Source: Anaerovorax odorimutans (GTDB lineage Bacteria; Bacillota; Clostridia; Peptostreptococcales; Anaerovoracaceae). From it: a stretch of 64,000 bases of DNA. Every line of letters starts with the position of its first letter. Within the stretch, counting starts at the first letter, position 1. The notes below the pieces were generated by a model that had not been told where the DNA came from, ran no database searches, and was given only the letters and a program-made list of their open reading frames with translations. A program made the position numbers and the translations under genes. Positions 34,331 through 42,852 of the stretch are shown piece by piece. Location of the stretch: NCBI RefSeq assembly GCF_024459955.1, contig NZ_JANFXK010000002.1, forward strand, positions 186,001-250,000, in the 5' to 3' direction.

Positions 34331-34400
34331 TTGCAACCAAAACACTGTTTTTCTCTTTTTTCCCGCGACCATGGCCCTCAAAAAAGCGCCTTGGTGGCAG
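34331..34400 (-). repeat. 70-bp inverted-repeat element, copy 2 (diverged)
   Basis: TTGCAACCAA at 34331 and TTGGTGGCAG at 34391-34400, with CCCGCGACCATGGCCCTCAA inside, matching the reverse complement of the copy at 62811-62880. The length is again exactly 70 bp but the ends have substitutions. Confidence 0.6.
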
Positions 34401-34459
34401 ATCCGCCTTTGAAAGCGGCCTCATTTGGGATGGCAGATCCGTCCTTGGAAACAGCCCAG

Positions 34460-36391
34460 CTACCTTTCTATAGCCAGGGTCAGCATGGTGATGTCGTCGG
34501 ATTGCACAGCTCCTTCGGTAAAGACAGCGATTTCCCCTTCGATTTTATCAATCAGCCTGCTACAGTCAGTTCCCTGCTGAGCAAGCGCTTCTTCTGCTGC
34601 CGCAAACAAGCGGTCTTCACCGAAAAAGCCGTTTTCCTGGCTCTCTGCCTCTGTGACCCCATCGGTATAAACAAGCAGGCGGAAATCATCAGTAACTTCC
34701 ATCACATGCTCCTCGTACTGGATGCCTCCCATGGGCCCCAGCACCATATCCGCCGGATCCCTGATCCACGCCAGACGCCCCCGGTCCCAATAAAGAGGCG
34801 GATTGTGCCCGGCATTAGCATAAGTAAAGGTATGGTTTTTCCGGTCGAGAATTCCGGCGAAGGAGGTGACAAACATCATGGCGTCATTGTTTTCCGACAG
34901 CGTATTGTTCAAAATGGTGAAAAGCTTGCCCGGCGCAAAACCCCGGCAGGTATCCACCACTGTCTTGGCCTTTACCATGAACATGGCGGCGGAAATATCC
35001 TTTCCGGAAACATCGGCGATACAGATGAACACCCGGTCCTCATCCAGTTGGGCGAAGTGGTAAAAATCGCCGCTGACCTCTTTGGCCGGTTTGATAAAGG
35101 GAACCAGGTCAAAACCGCTGCCCTGCCAGTCACCCGGCAGCATACTGTTCTGAATTTTCTTAGCCATCTCCAGTTCAGCGGCCAGCTTCTCCTCTGCGAT
35201 GGTTCTCTGGCGGATGTCCTCCACATAGCGGCGGATATCCTCGGTCATGACATTGATGGAATCCCCCAGCTGGTCCAGCTCGTTTCCGGTCTTCTCCAAA
35301 GTAAGCTGATCCTCTTTTAGCCTGCTTCCGCCCGCAAAGCGCACCGCATATTCAGTGACAACATCCATGGGCTCCACGACCCGTTTCTGAACCCCTTTGA
35401 GAAGCAGGAAAAGAATGCCGATGAAAACCGTTGCCGCAATGGCGTCGCTTATAATGATCCGGTACCACAGCGTATCCATCGCGCCCGCGCCCGCCATGGT
35501 GTAATCCTTGTACAGCAGTTTCAGACACACCAGCGTGAAAAAGGTCAAAAATGCGCTGAGCATGGTCAGGAACACGGTAATAAACTGGGCTCTCAGCCCG
35601 GTGACCGCCCGGTAGGAAGCCATTTTTTCAGCAGCAGCGCTCCGTTTCATCGGTAAAACGGCAAGCAGCAAAATGCATGCGATCAAGGCTACTGCCAGCA
35701 CCGCGATAACGGGCGAACCCTGCTTGCCTGATTTTACGCTCAATGCAATCAGGATCGCCGCCAAAAGGAGCGCCGCGCCTGTCAGAAGGTAATCGGGGAT
35801 ATATCGTTTTGCTTCATATCTGCGGCCATAGACTGCATTTGGAATGCACGGTTTTATCCGAAAAACATTGGTACATATCTGAAAAATCAGCATGCCGCCC
35901 ATAATGGAAAAGTTATAGGCCTGCAGCGCCACCGGTACAAAAAACTCAGCAAAGGTGAAGGCGTGGAAAAGCTGCCCGCCCGCCGCAATGACGCTTACGG
36001 ACGCACAGGCGGAAAGAAAAGAAATTCCCATGAATTTGACGACGGAGAGAGCCGAATCTAAAAAGTGCGGTTCATGGGCCTTTCGAAAAAACAGAGTATG
36101 CCATAGCTTGTAGGGCAGGTAGGCCATAAGAAAGTTTCCCACAAAGCCGAATGTGCAAAGAATATCCAGGCCGGTGACAATATCTCCGGCCAGATTGCCA
36201 AAGGCGCAGCCTAAAGCTCCGGGGACGCCGAAAAGCAGACCCGCGGCCATGGGAACCAGGCCCGTAAGCCGGATTTCAGAGTACCCGTCATTAAAATTTA
36301 ATGCGTCAAAAGGAAGGATCAGCAGAAAGTAGATGACCCCAACAAGAAGAAAAACAACAATCTGTCTAAGCATCTGTCTTTGTTTTCCCAT
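34460..36391 (-). CDS. Membrane SpoIIE/RsbU-type PP2C serine phosphatase
   Basis: 643 residues. Residues about 10-180 form five or six helices resembling an ECF-transporter S component (LLFGVPGALGCAFGNLAGDI), then further helices to about 335, a HAMP-like linker and coiled coil (RRYVEDIRQRTIAEEKLAAE), and a PP2C SpoIIE domain (about 410-643) with VSGDFYHFAQLDED, ICIADVSGKDISAAMFM, TYANAGHNPPLYW and LVYTDGVTEAES, the metal-binding aspartates. Such enzymes dephosphorylate STAS proteins, so the STAS protein at 29575 is the natural substrate. It shares an operon with the acyltransferase at 36406 (14 bp gap). Confidence 0.92.
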   Translation of the reverse strand: MGKQRQMLRQIVVFLLVGVIYFLLILPFDALNFNDGYSEIRLTGLVPMAAGLLFGVPGALGCAFGNLAGDIVTGLDILCTFGFVGNFLMAYLPYKLWHTLFFRKAHEPHFLDSALSVVKFMGISFLSACASVSVIAAGGQLFHAFTFAEFFVPVALQAYNFSIMGGMLIFQICTNVFRIKPCIPNAVYGRRYEAKRYIPDYLLTGAALLLAAILIALSVKSGKQGSPVIAVLAVALIACILLLAVLPMKRSAAAEKMASYRAVTGLRAQFITVFLTMLSAFLTFFTLVCLKLLYKDYTMAGAGAMDTLWYRIIISDAIAATVFIGILFLLLKGVQKRVVEPMDVVTEYAVRFAGGSRLKEDQLTLEKTGNELDQLGDSINVMTEDIRRYVEDIRQRTIAEEKLAAELEMAKKIQNSMLPGDWQGSGFDLVPFIKPAKEVSGDFYHFAQLDEDRVFICIADVSGKDISAAMFMVKAKTVVDTCRGFAPGKLFTILNNTLSENNDAMMFVTSFAGILDRKNHTFTYANAGHNPPLYWDRGRLAWIRDPADMVLGPMGGIQYEEHVMEVTDDFRLLVYTDGVTEAESQENGFFGEDRLFAAAEEALAQQGTDCSRLIDKIEGEIAVFTEGAVQSDDITMLTLAIER

Positions 36392-36405
36392 ACGCAGTTC
36401 CTCCT

Positions 36406-37533
36406 TTATGCCGGTTTTTCCTCACCCGACCGCTGCTCCAGTTCTTTGGCTTTGGCAAACCGGTTATATATCCGCACGATCATCGCTGTCGCGGCCACTG
36501 TAATTACGCAGAAGAGGCAGCAGACCGCCGCGCTCTGTCCTTCAAATCCGACAAGCCCTAATAGAAACAGGTAAATACAGGGATGCACTGCGTAATATTT
36601 GGAGATATGTTTGCTCAGATATTTTATTTCTCCTGAAAGATGCCGCCGCTCTTGGATGGCATTTCGCAGAAAGTAAAATATCGCTGCCAAAATCAGGATC
36701 ACGGATAAATTTGTCAGCGCTCGGAAAAGGTCGGGATAAATATATCCCTGCCCCATAAAATTATAGGTTTCTTTTAGTCCCTCACATTGGAAAGCCGTAT
36801 AGACAATATAGGCCGCCGCAATGAGAACCGCGACCGGCATCAGCCTGAGATAAAACTTCTTTTTACCACTGACCCGCTTGATGATTTCCCCAAAGAACAC
36901 CCCCATAAACGCAAAGACAATGTACGGGAGCACGCAGAAAGAGGTATAGGATTCACCGCCCAGCAGCGGAGAAAGGATCGTATCCAAGGCGGTAACCCCC
37001 GTCTTTTGCATAACGAGAAAAGGGCTTGCCGCACTGGTTGCCACTGCCAGCACCGGATAAAGCCAAATCGGCGCTTTGCAGGCACGCATCAATGCCAGAA
37101 TCAGATACAGCGCACCGGCCAGAAAGAAGATATTAATGTAGGGAAGGAACATTTTCGCCATTTCCAGCCCCGCATCCACTGCGGCGTTACCGGCAATGCT
37201 CATGATCCCAAGCGCCAAAAGAATCCCAGCTATGTAACCAAGGTTGTTGAGATACTGCAGTATGATCCAGCGCACGCCTGCCCCTGCGGTTTGCTTTGTC
37301 GTTTTCCTGCTGTAGCTTGTGCCCATGCCCATTATAAAAATGTAGATGGGCGCGCCGCTGGTTACGCTGACGATATATACAATTTCATAGAGCGCCGACT
37401 CTTTTCCATTGCCCACGCCGCACAGCTGAAACGCGTGGATAAAAAAGATCGCGCACAAGAAAAGCGCTTTCAGGCAATCAAATTCCTCTTGTCTCCCGGT
37501 GTTAATCTCTTTATTTTTAAAGAATTGATTCAT
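36406..37533 (-). CDS. Membrane acyltransferase-family protein
   Basis: 375 residues, about ten transmembrane helices. The opening EFDCLKALFLCAIFFIHAFQ has the early histidine typical of acyltransferase-3/HGSNAT-like families, and the C-terminal YLSKHISKYYAVHPCIYLFL fits the same group. Such proteins transfer acyl groups to sugars, lipids or peptides on the outer face of the membrane. It is the first gene of the operon with the SpoIIE-type phosphatase; a link to the NRPS product is speculation. Confidence 0.75.
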   Translation of the reverse strand: MNQFFKNKEINTGRQEEFDCLKALFLCAIFFIHAFQLCGVGNGKESALYEIVYIVSVTSGAPIYIFIMGMGTSYSRKTTKQTAGAGVRWIILQYLNNLGYIAGILLALGIMSIAGNAAVDAGLEMAKMFLPYINIFFLAGALYLILALMRACKAPIWLYPVLAVATSAASPFLVMQKTGVTALDTILSPLLGGESYTSFCVLPYIVFAFMGVFFGEIIKRVSGKKKFYLRLMPVAVLIAAAYIVYTAFQCEGLKETYNFMGQGYIYPDLFRALTNLSVILILAAIFYFLRNAIQERRHLSGEIKYLSKHISKYYAVHPCIYLFLLGLVGFEGQSAAVCCLFCVITVAATAMIVRIYNRFAKAKELEQRSGEEKPA

Positions 37534-37696
37534 AACTAGCTTTTCCTCCAGGTGAAACGTTCATTTTTATTGGAGACACATTCCGATTTGCATCATTATA
37601 GCACAAGAAAAAACCGGATCGCTTGGACGTGCAAAAATCATCAATTTTTCGGTAAAAACAGCAATACACTGTAACCCTATTACGAATCCCTATCCA

Positions 37697-37890
37697 AAAG
37701 GCAAATTGCTATCTTTTATCAACACGCAGCGGGAAACCGGGTTCTTGTTGACCTTTTTTCAAGGATACAGAGCATGCGGACATGGAAACTCGATCAATAT
37801 GCAGTTTCAAGCAAAAGCAGCGCCCGCAAACCTTGAAAATGCTTCAACAACAAAGCCAAAACGAATCCGTTGTTGAACAAATAGGTCCAT
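37697..37890 (+). repeat. 190-bp dispersed intergenic repeat, copy 4
   Basis: AAAAGGCAAATTGCTATCTT to CGTTGTTGAACAAATAGG. Very close to the copy at 14740 over the first 70 bp (ATCAACACGCAGCGGGAAAC). Confidence 0.8.
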
Positions 37891-37999
37891 TGTTTAAAAA
37901 CTCCGCTTCTCCGATTTATAAGGGCTACGTCTGGCAACTTAGCTACCCGCCCGCCAAAACCGACGAGTATCAAACAGGCGCCGAAAAAGGTAGGGCAAC

Positions 38000-38115
38000 G
38001 ATAGTTTTGCCGGGTTAGGCATTGGAAAATAGGGAAGAATATCGAAATATAAAAACGTCCAAAGGCTAAATGATATTTTTAGGAAATCAAGCGGTAAAAT
38101 CCAGGCAAAACTATC
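38000..38115. repeat. Inverted-repeat-bounded 116-bp unit
   Basis: GATAGTTTTGCC (38000-38011) and GGCAAAACTATC (38104-38115) are exact reverse complements. The interior is AT-rich with no open frame. Confidence 0.5.
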
Positions 38116-38261
38116 AAAATATCACAGCAACATACGCTCCGTTGATATTTATCCGTTTCCACTCTCCCGAATCGCTATGAAACTATCAAAATTCTGCTAC
38201 CGCCGTGGGTCTATTGATATTCCGACGTCGAGGGCCTGCCGCAACTATGGTATCCACCCTG

Positions 38262-38311
38262 TTGACACACGGGCATCCTTCCTTTATAATGAATTTAGTC
38301 CGTTTTCGGAC
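38262..38311 (+). promoter_or_regulatory. Promoter and candidate MarR operator
   Basis: TTGACA (38262-38267), 17-bp spacer, TATAAT (38285-38290): a consensus sigma-A promoter. Just downstream GTCCG-TTTT-CGGAC (38298-38311) is an inverted repeat over the expected start site, well placed for autorepression by the MarR protein encoded next. Confidence 0.7.
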
Positions 38312-38358
38312 GTATTAAAACGTATGCCCTATGTCAATTAAAAGAAAGGAATTTCGCA

Positions 38359-38823
38359 ATGAAAGAAAAGAACACTTCCGCCATCGGCCATTCTCTGGAA
38401 ACCTATTATTCCATCTGCAAGGAATATGAAAAGCTCTGGGCGGAGTTTGCCAAAGCCTGCAAGCTGTCTCCGGCGGAATGCGGAATTCTTTTTACTCTGC
38501 GGGAAGGGGTTGACACCCAGGCGGAGATCTGCGAGGAACTGAGCATGCCCAAGCAGACAGCCAATTCCGCCATCAAAAAGCTGGAAGCAAAAGAGTTGAT
38601 CCGGCTGCTGCCTTCTGAAAAAGATCAGCGCACGAAAAAAATCTGTTTTACAAAGGATGGGGAGCTGTTCGCAGAAAAAAACATTGATGCCATCAACGCT
38701 GCCGAAGAGCGTATCTGGGCCGCCATGACCGCAGAAGAAAAGGAATTTTTAATTGATATATCGCGAAAATATAACCGCCTGTTCAAACAGGAGCTGGAGG
38801 AATTTTTGAATCATGAACATTAA
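38359..38823 (+). CDS. MarR-family transcriptional regulator
   Basis: 154 residues. The winged helix-turn-helix is at about 45-105: GVDTQAEICEELSMPKQTAN then AIKKLEAKELIRLLPSEKDQ and TKKICFTKDGELF. It overlaps the downstream MATE gene by 11 bp. The typical arrangement is a repressor of its own operon that is released by a compound the pump exports. Confidence 0.92.
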   Translation: MKEKNTSAIGHSLETYYSICKEYEKLWAEFAKACKLSPAECGILFTLREGVDTQAEICEELSMPKQTANSAIKKLEAKELIRLLPSEKDQRTKKICFTKDGELFAEKNIDAINAAEERIWAAMTAEEKEFLIDISRKYNRLFKQELEEFLNHEH

Positions 38824-40144
38824 ATTATCAGATCATTTCACATATAAACGCCTGCTCAGATTCGTGGCGCCGTCGATCGCAATGATGATTTTCACTTCGA
38901 TTTATGGCATCGTTGACGGGCTGTTCGTCTCAAATTTTGCCGGGAAAATACCCTTTGCCGCCATTAATTTAATCATGCCCTTCATCATGGTCCTCGGGGC
39001 TCTGGGCTTTATGGTGGGCACAGGGGGCAGCGCCATCGTTGCCAAAACCCTGGGCGAAGGTGATGAGAAAAGGGCCAACGATTATTTTTCCATGATGGTC
39101 TATGTTACGATCATCGGCGGCATCCTGTTCGCTGCAGCCGGATTTTTCCTCATGCGCCCCATCTCTTTATTCCTGGGAGCGACTGATGAGATGCTGGACT
39201 ACTGTGTCTTGTACGGCCAGATTACCATGATTTCACTTCCGGCGTACATGCTGCAAAACGTATTCCAAAGTTTTTTCATTACCGCGGAAAAACCACACCT
39301 TGGGTTTATTGTGACAGTGGCCTGCGGACTGACTAATATTGTGCTGGATTTTCTGTTTATCGCCGGATTTGGCTGGGGACTGGTAGGCGCGGCTGTGGCT
39401 ACAGCCTTCAGCGAATTTGTCGGCGGAATCGTTCCCATCGTGTATTTTGCAAGGAAAAACAACAGTATCCTCAAGCTAGTAGGCTTTAAGTATAACTGCC
39501 GCATTTTCGGCAAGACCTGCGTCAACGGCTCCTCCGAGCTGATGAGCAATATTTCCATGTCCGTCGTCGCCATGCTCTATAATTTTCAGCTGCTGCGGTT
39601 TGCCGGGGAAAACGGCGTCGCTGCCTTTGGCGTTATGATGTACGCCAACTTTATCTTCATGGCGATTTTCTTCGGCTATTCCATCGGCGTCGCGCCTCTG
39701 ATCGGATACAACTTCGGAGCTGAGAATCACAGCGAACAGAAAAATCTCTTTGTCAAAAGCATGAAGTTTTTGGGGATCAGCGGCCTGCTGCTGGCGGGAC
39801 TCTCTATCGTTTTGGCCGGCCCGCTTTCCAGCATTTTTGTCGGTTACGATTCGGAGCTGTTTGAGCTGACCCGCCACGGGATGCGGCTCTACGCCGTCTG
39901 CTTTATCCTGGTGGGGTTCAATGTTTTCGCCTCTTCTTATTTCACTGCCCTGAACAACGGCCTGATCTCTGCTGTGATTTCCTTTATCCGGGCATTGATT
40001 TTCAAGACAGCGGCAGTCTTGATTCTTCCCATGTTCTGGGGGCTGGACGGGGTGTGGCTCTCCGCCATTGCCGCGGAGATTTTGGGCATTATCATGGTGG
40101 CCGGCTTTCTTGCGAAGTATAGGAAGAGGTATCATTATCTGTAA
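38813..40144 (+). CDS. MATE-family efflux transporter (MepA-like)
   Basis: 443 residues, 12 helices, with the MepA-type opening FVAPSIAMMIFTSIYGIVDG, LFVSNFAGKIPFAAINL, and GTGGSAIVAKTLGEG. It ends normally with KYRKRYHYL. Co-transcribed with the MarR gene, whose end it overlaps, so the MarR protein probably controls it. MepA exports cationic drugs; the substrate here is unknown. No extra ATPase domain, unlike the MATE protein at 32006. Confidence 0.92.
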   Translation: MNIKLSDHFTYKRLLRFVAPSIAMMIFTSIYGIVDGLFVSNFAGKIPFAAINLIMPFIMVLGALGFMVGTGGSAIVAKTLGEGDEKRANDYFSMMVYVTIIGGILFAAAGFFLMRPISLFLGATDEMLDYCVLYGQITMISLPAYMLQNVFQSFFITAEKPHLGFIVTVACGLTNIVLDFLFIAGFGWGLVGAAVATAFSEFVGGIVPIVYFARKNNSILKLVGFKYNCRIFGKTCVNGSSELMSNISMSVVAMLYNFQLLRFAGENGVAAFGVMMYANFIFMAIFFGYSIGVAPLIGYNFGAENHSEQKNLFVKSMKFLGISGLLLAGLSIVLAGPLSSIFVGYDSELFELTRHGMRLYAVCFILVGFNVFASSYFTALNNGLISAVISFIRALIFKTAAVLILPMFWGLDGVWLSAIAAEILGIIMVAGFLAKYRKRYHYL

Positions 40145-40151
40145 AAAAATG

Positions 40152-40182
40152 CGGCCCCGGAGCTTTATGTTCTCTGGGGCCG
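40152..40182. terminator. Bidirectional terminator between MATE and VanY-like genes
   Basis: CGGCCCCGGAG (40152-40162) pairs with CTCTGGGGCCG (40172-40182) with one G-T pair; A and T tracts flank it. It serves the convergent genes on both sides. Confidence 0.75.
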
Positions 40183-40184
40183 GG

Positions 40185-40898
40185 TTATCTAAATTTATCA
40201 TCCGCCATATATTCTTCTAAACAAATCCCTTGAGCATATATTTTTGTCGCATCCTCCGTGCCAACATACCGATAATGCCACGGTTCATTAACAACGCCTG
40301 TTATATCTGATTTATCTGAGGGGTAGCGTTTTATAAACCCGTACAGATGCGCGTTTTTCGCAAGCCATCTATATACTTTATCACTCGAACTTTTTGTGGT
40401 CCTCGCATTTATATCAACGGCAATGCCTAATTGGTGTTCACTGGTGCCAGGAGCTGCGACCCATTGTGCGGCAAGTTTTTTTGCTTCAGATTTAGAATTA
40501 CCCTCATTTACATATGCCTCTACTTTTTCATCTAGCAATTGCTGCTGCTTTTCTTGTGTCCTGTACCCTGCCGCAACAAACAAATCCAATCCGCTTGCCC
40601 TTGCCGCGTTAAACATTTTCTGCAATTCCGGATATATTCTGGAATCTACCTTTTCGCCGTTCGACAGCTCTGTCAGCTCCACCTCATAATCATCGGGAAT
40701 ATAATTATCGCGGTTTACAAGAATAAGGTTCCATCCATTCGCTTCACTGGCAATATGGTGCGTTAGGCCGTTAAAGGAAGGCAATGAAAAATCAGGATTA
40801 AAAATGGTATTGTTTGCTGCAATGCCTATTAATATGGCAAGCAGCAGAATCAATATTATTTTCTTTTTATAGGTTTTTCTTTTGATATATCGTTTCAT
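40185..40898 (-). CDS. VanY-like D-alanyl-D-alanine carboxypeptidase (M15 family)
   Basis: 237 residues: an N-terminal membrane anchor (about 12-30, IILILLLAILIGIAA) and an outer peptidase domain. Zinc-site motifs are visible: GTSEHQLGIAVDINA (H and D) and EPWHYRYVG (second H). LFVAAGYRTQEKQQQLLDEK is the usual substrate loop. It trims the last D-Ala from peptidoglycan stems. No vanRS, vanH or vanX genes are near, so it is a cell-wall enzyme rather than a resistance cassette. Confidence 0.93.
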   Translation of the reverse strand: MKRYIKRKTYKKKIILILLLAILIGIAANNTIFNPDFSLPSFNGLTHHIASEANGWNLILVNRDNYIPDDYEVELTELSNGEKVDSRIYPELQKMFNAARASGLDLFVAAGYRTQEKQQQLLDEKVEAYVNEGNSKSEAKKLAAQWVAAPGTSEHQLGIAVDINARTTKSSSDKVYRWLAKNAHLYGFIKRYPSDKSDITGVVNEPWHYRYVGTEDATKIYAQGICLEEYMADDKFR

Positions 40899-41383
40899 TT
40901 ATCTTATCTCCGTTTTTGCAAATTCTGTCCAATACATGCTGACGAACCAGGCATACCGCCATATTCCCCTCATCTGGGACCCATCAAAGACCTTTCACTA
41001 TGTATAACGGAGAGAATATGCAAAAAGATAGGATAAACCTCAAACTTTTTTAAGAGCGCACATCGCAAAAACCAAAAAGGGAAGGCTGTTGCATCCGTTT
41101 TTTACGGATTGTAAATTCTCTTTTCATATAGTCTGCCTTTTTCCTCTAGGTTCATTTCAATGCAACTAAATTAATCTAAAGAAAAAGAACGCTACATTTG
41201 TAACGTTCTTGCTGGCGGAGGACACGGGACTCGAATTTGATTCGAGGCTTTTTTAGTTTTTGCACATAAGTTAAAAATGTTGTAATTGATGGGCTTAAGG
41301 GGGGCATTGTTATTTAAGGATTCTTCTTTCAGTAGATAGCTTTGATTTTACACCAAAATTTACACCATAAGCCCTTGGATGCT
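40899..41383. other. Accessory junction: tRNA-Ser scar, terminator and possible integrase tail
   Basis: 485 bp. A tRNA-Ser 3'-end fragment with its terminator lies at 41175-41235. Reading the minus strand near 41369-41313, GVNFGVKSKLSTERRILK then a stop could be the tail of a lost gene, perhaps an integrase, but it is too short to prove. Confidence 0.45.
41178..41235 (-). repeat. tRNA-Ser 3'-end scar with terminator (att-like), copy 1
   Basis: TGGCGGAGGACACGGGACTC (41213-41232, plus CGAA) is identical to the 3' end of tRNA-Ser at 42885. It is followed on the minus strand by the hairpin AAGAACGTTAC-AAAT-GTAGCGTTCTT. The surrounding 100 bp recur at 42595-42702. Confidence 0.75.
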
Positions 41384-42400
41384 TTAAATGTTCTCGGCTT
41401 CCTCCAACGCTTCATATTCTGCCTTCAATTCTTGACGCAGTTCTTCTTCTGTAGGCAAATATAATTTGTACTTTGAAGCAAATATCTGCAAATTGTCTTC
41501 TGGTAATGTATACTTCACCACCGCATCACTCTTATCCGCACATAATACAATTCCAATCGGTGGATTGTCGCCTTCATTCATAAGCTCCCGGGTGTAATAG
41601 TTGACATACATCTGCATCTGGCCTAAGTCTTGATGTGTTAGATCACCCAGTTTTAAATCAATTAGCACAAAACACTTTAAGATATAATTGTAAAATACCA
41701 GGTCGATGTAAAAATGTCGGCCATCAAATGTTATACGCTTTTGCCGTGAAACAAAAGAAAAGCCTCTTCCCAGTTCCAGTAAAAATTTCTGAAGGTGGTT
41801 GATAAGCGCTTGTTCTAAGTCAGATTCGTAAAAATCATCATTTGGTGATAAACCTAAAAATTCCAAAACATATGGATCTCTTATAATATCTTCCGGCGTT
41901 TTACCAGGTTCAAGTGTCTGGATTTCGGAAGTAACATTTTCCTTGTCCTGACTTGACAGCAAACGTTCATAAAAGAAAGAATTAATCTGACGCTCTAACT
42001 GTCTGGTACTCCAACCTGACTGAACCGCTTCATTTGCGTAGAATTGTCTGGCTTTCTCGTTTTCTACACGCATAAGATGTCTGTAATGCGTCCAGCTCAA
42101 TTGGTCACTCAGTGCGTGACGATTTGGAAATGTCAGATAAAATTTACGCATATATTTTAGATTGGTTTCAGTAAAGCCTTTTCCGAAATCTTTTGTCATT
42201 TGTTTTGAGAGGGCTTTTAATAATCCGCTTCCGTATTCTGCTTTAGAACTGCCATCTTGCTTTTCAACTATGGCCTTTCCAATTTCCCAGTACGCTTCGA
42301 CCATCGCAAAATTTGCCGTTGAGTAGACTTTATGCCGCGCTGAATTTAAAACCTCTTTTATTGAATTATAAAATTGTAAATCAAGCAATTGTTTTTCCAT
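41384..42400 (-). CDS. DUF1016 (YhcG-like) PD-(D/E)XK nuclease-domain protein
   Basis: 338 residues. The N-terminal DUF1016_N domain (about 10-165) has VEAYWEIGKAIVEKQ and LKYMRKFYLTFPN; the C-terminal nuclease domain (about 175-320) has the FYIDLVFYNYILKCFVLIDL motif, which supplies the Asp and the D/E-x-K-like pair (DLKLGDL). It is whole and has no HsdM/S partners. Codon use is clearly more AT-rich than the neighbours, and the gene is bracketed by two tRNA-Ser 3'-end scars, so it probably arrived on an integrating element. Function unknown; nucleic-acid cleavage or repair is inferred from fold. Confidence 0.9.
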   Translation of the reverse strand: MEKQLLDLQFYNSIKEVLNSARHKVYSTANFAMVEAYWEIGKAIVEKQDGSSKAEYGSGLLKALSKQMTKDFGKGFTETNLKYMRKFYLTFPNRHALSDQLSWTHYRHLMRVENEKARQFYANEAVQSGWSTRQLERQINSFFYERLLSSQDKENVTSEIQTLEPGKTPEDIIRDPYVLEFLGLSPNDDFYESDLEQALINHLQKFLLELGRGFSFVSRQKRITFDGRHFYIDLVFYNYILKCFVLIDLKLGDLTHQDLGQMQMYVNYYTRELMNEGDNPPIGIVLCADKSDAVVKYTLPEDNLQIFASKYKLYLPTEEELRQELKAEYEALEEAENI

Positions 42401-42644
42401 AATATTATCCTTATATTAACCACCGTGTGAGATTTTCTTTCAGCAAATTCCAATTAAATCCTAAGTATATTATAGCCACTTTTTAAGTAATAGTTACTAT
42501 TATTCTCTTCACCGCGAATCAACTATTCTTACTCTATTATCCCTGTTTTTTGTATTTTATCATTTCTTGATTAAGATAACAACTATCGCCCTTTCCATAT
42601 GATTTGCCTTTTTCATCTAAGTTTATTTCAGTACAACTAAATGA

Positions 42645-42702
42645 ACCTAAAGAAAAAGAACGCTACATTTGTAACGTTCTTGCTGGCGGAGGACACGGGA
42701 CT
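42645..42702 (-). repeat. tRNA-Ser 3'-end scar with terminator (att-like), copy 2
   Basis: TGGCGGAGGACACGGGACT (42684-42702) equals the tRNA-Ser 3' end; the same hairpin terminator as copy 1 follows on the minus strand. The copies flank the DUF1016 gene as direct repeats. Confidence 0.75.
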
Positions 42703-42850
42703 TACGCAGCTTGCTTCGCAATCTGCCATCCTGCGCCTGCACTATCGCTCTGGCTTGGACCGCTCTCTACAAAACAGTCCGCCGGACTGTTTTACTTCAC
42801 GTTCGCGCCCTTTCGGGTTCGAATCCCTCCTGAATCTATATTCCACCAAA
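42703..42850. other. Insert between tRNA-Ser and its displaced 3'-end copy
   Basis: About 150 bp with a small hairpin ACAGTCCGCCGGACTGT (42774-42790) and, on the plus strand, TTTCGGGTTCGAATCCCTCC, which resembles a tRNA T-arm and is followed by ATTCCACCA. No open frame is credible. Confidence 0.45.
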
Positions 42851-42852
42851 AG

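Larger units (their letters stand above)
33758..34459. other. Intergenic region, AT-rich with repeats
   Basis: 702 bp upstream of the MATE-kinase operon. The 33840-34060 part is very AT-rich and should contain the promoter. The rest holds a 190-bp repeat (34110-34305) and a 70-bp repeat (34331-34400). No gene is supported. Confidence 0.55.
37534..38261. other. Intergenic region with repeats, no gene
   Basis: The region holds the 190-bp repeat (37697-37890) and an inverted-repeat unit (38000-38115). From 38100 to 38220 the motif AAACTATCAAAAT occurs twice, each followed by a TTGATATT, suggesting a degenerate tandem unit of about 70 bp. Confidence 0.5.

Noticed and set aside
40185-40898. Vancomycin-resistance cluster
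   Set aside because: Only a VanY-like carboxypeptidase is present, with no ligase, dehydrogenase, VanX or two-component genes.
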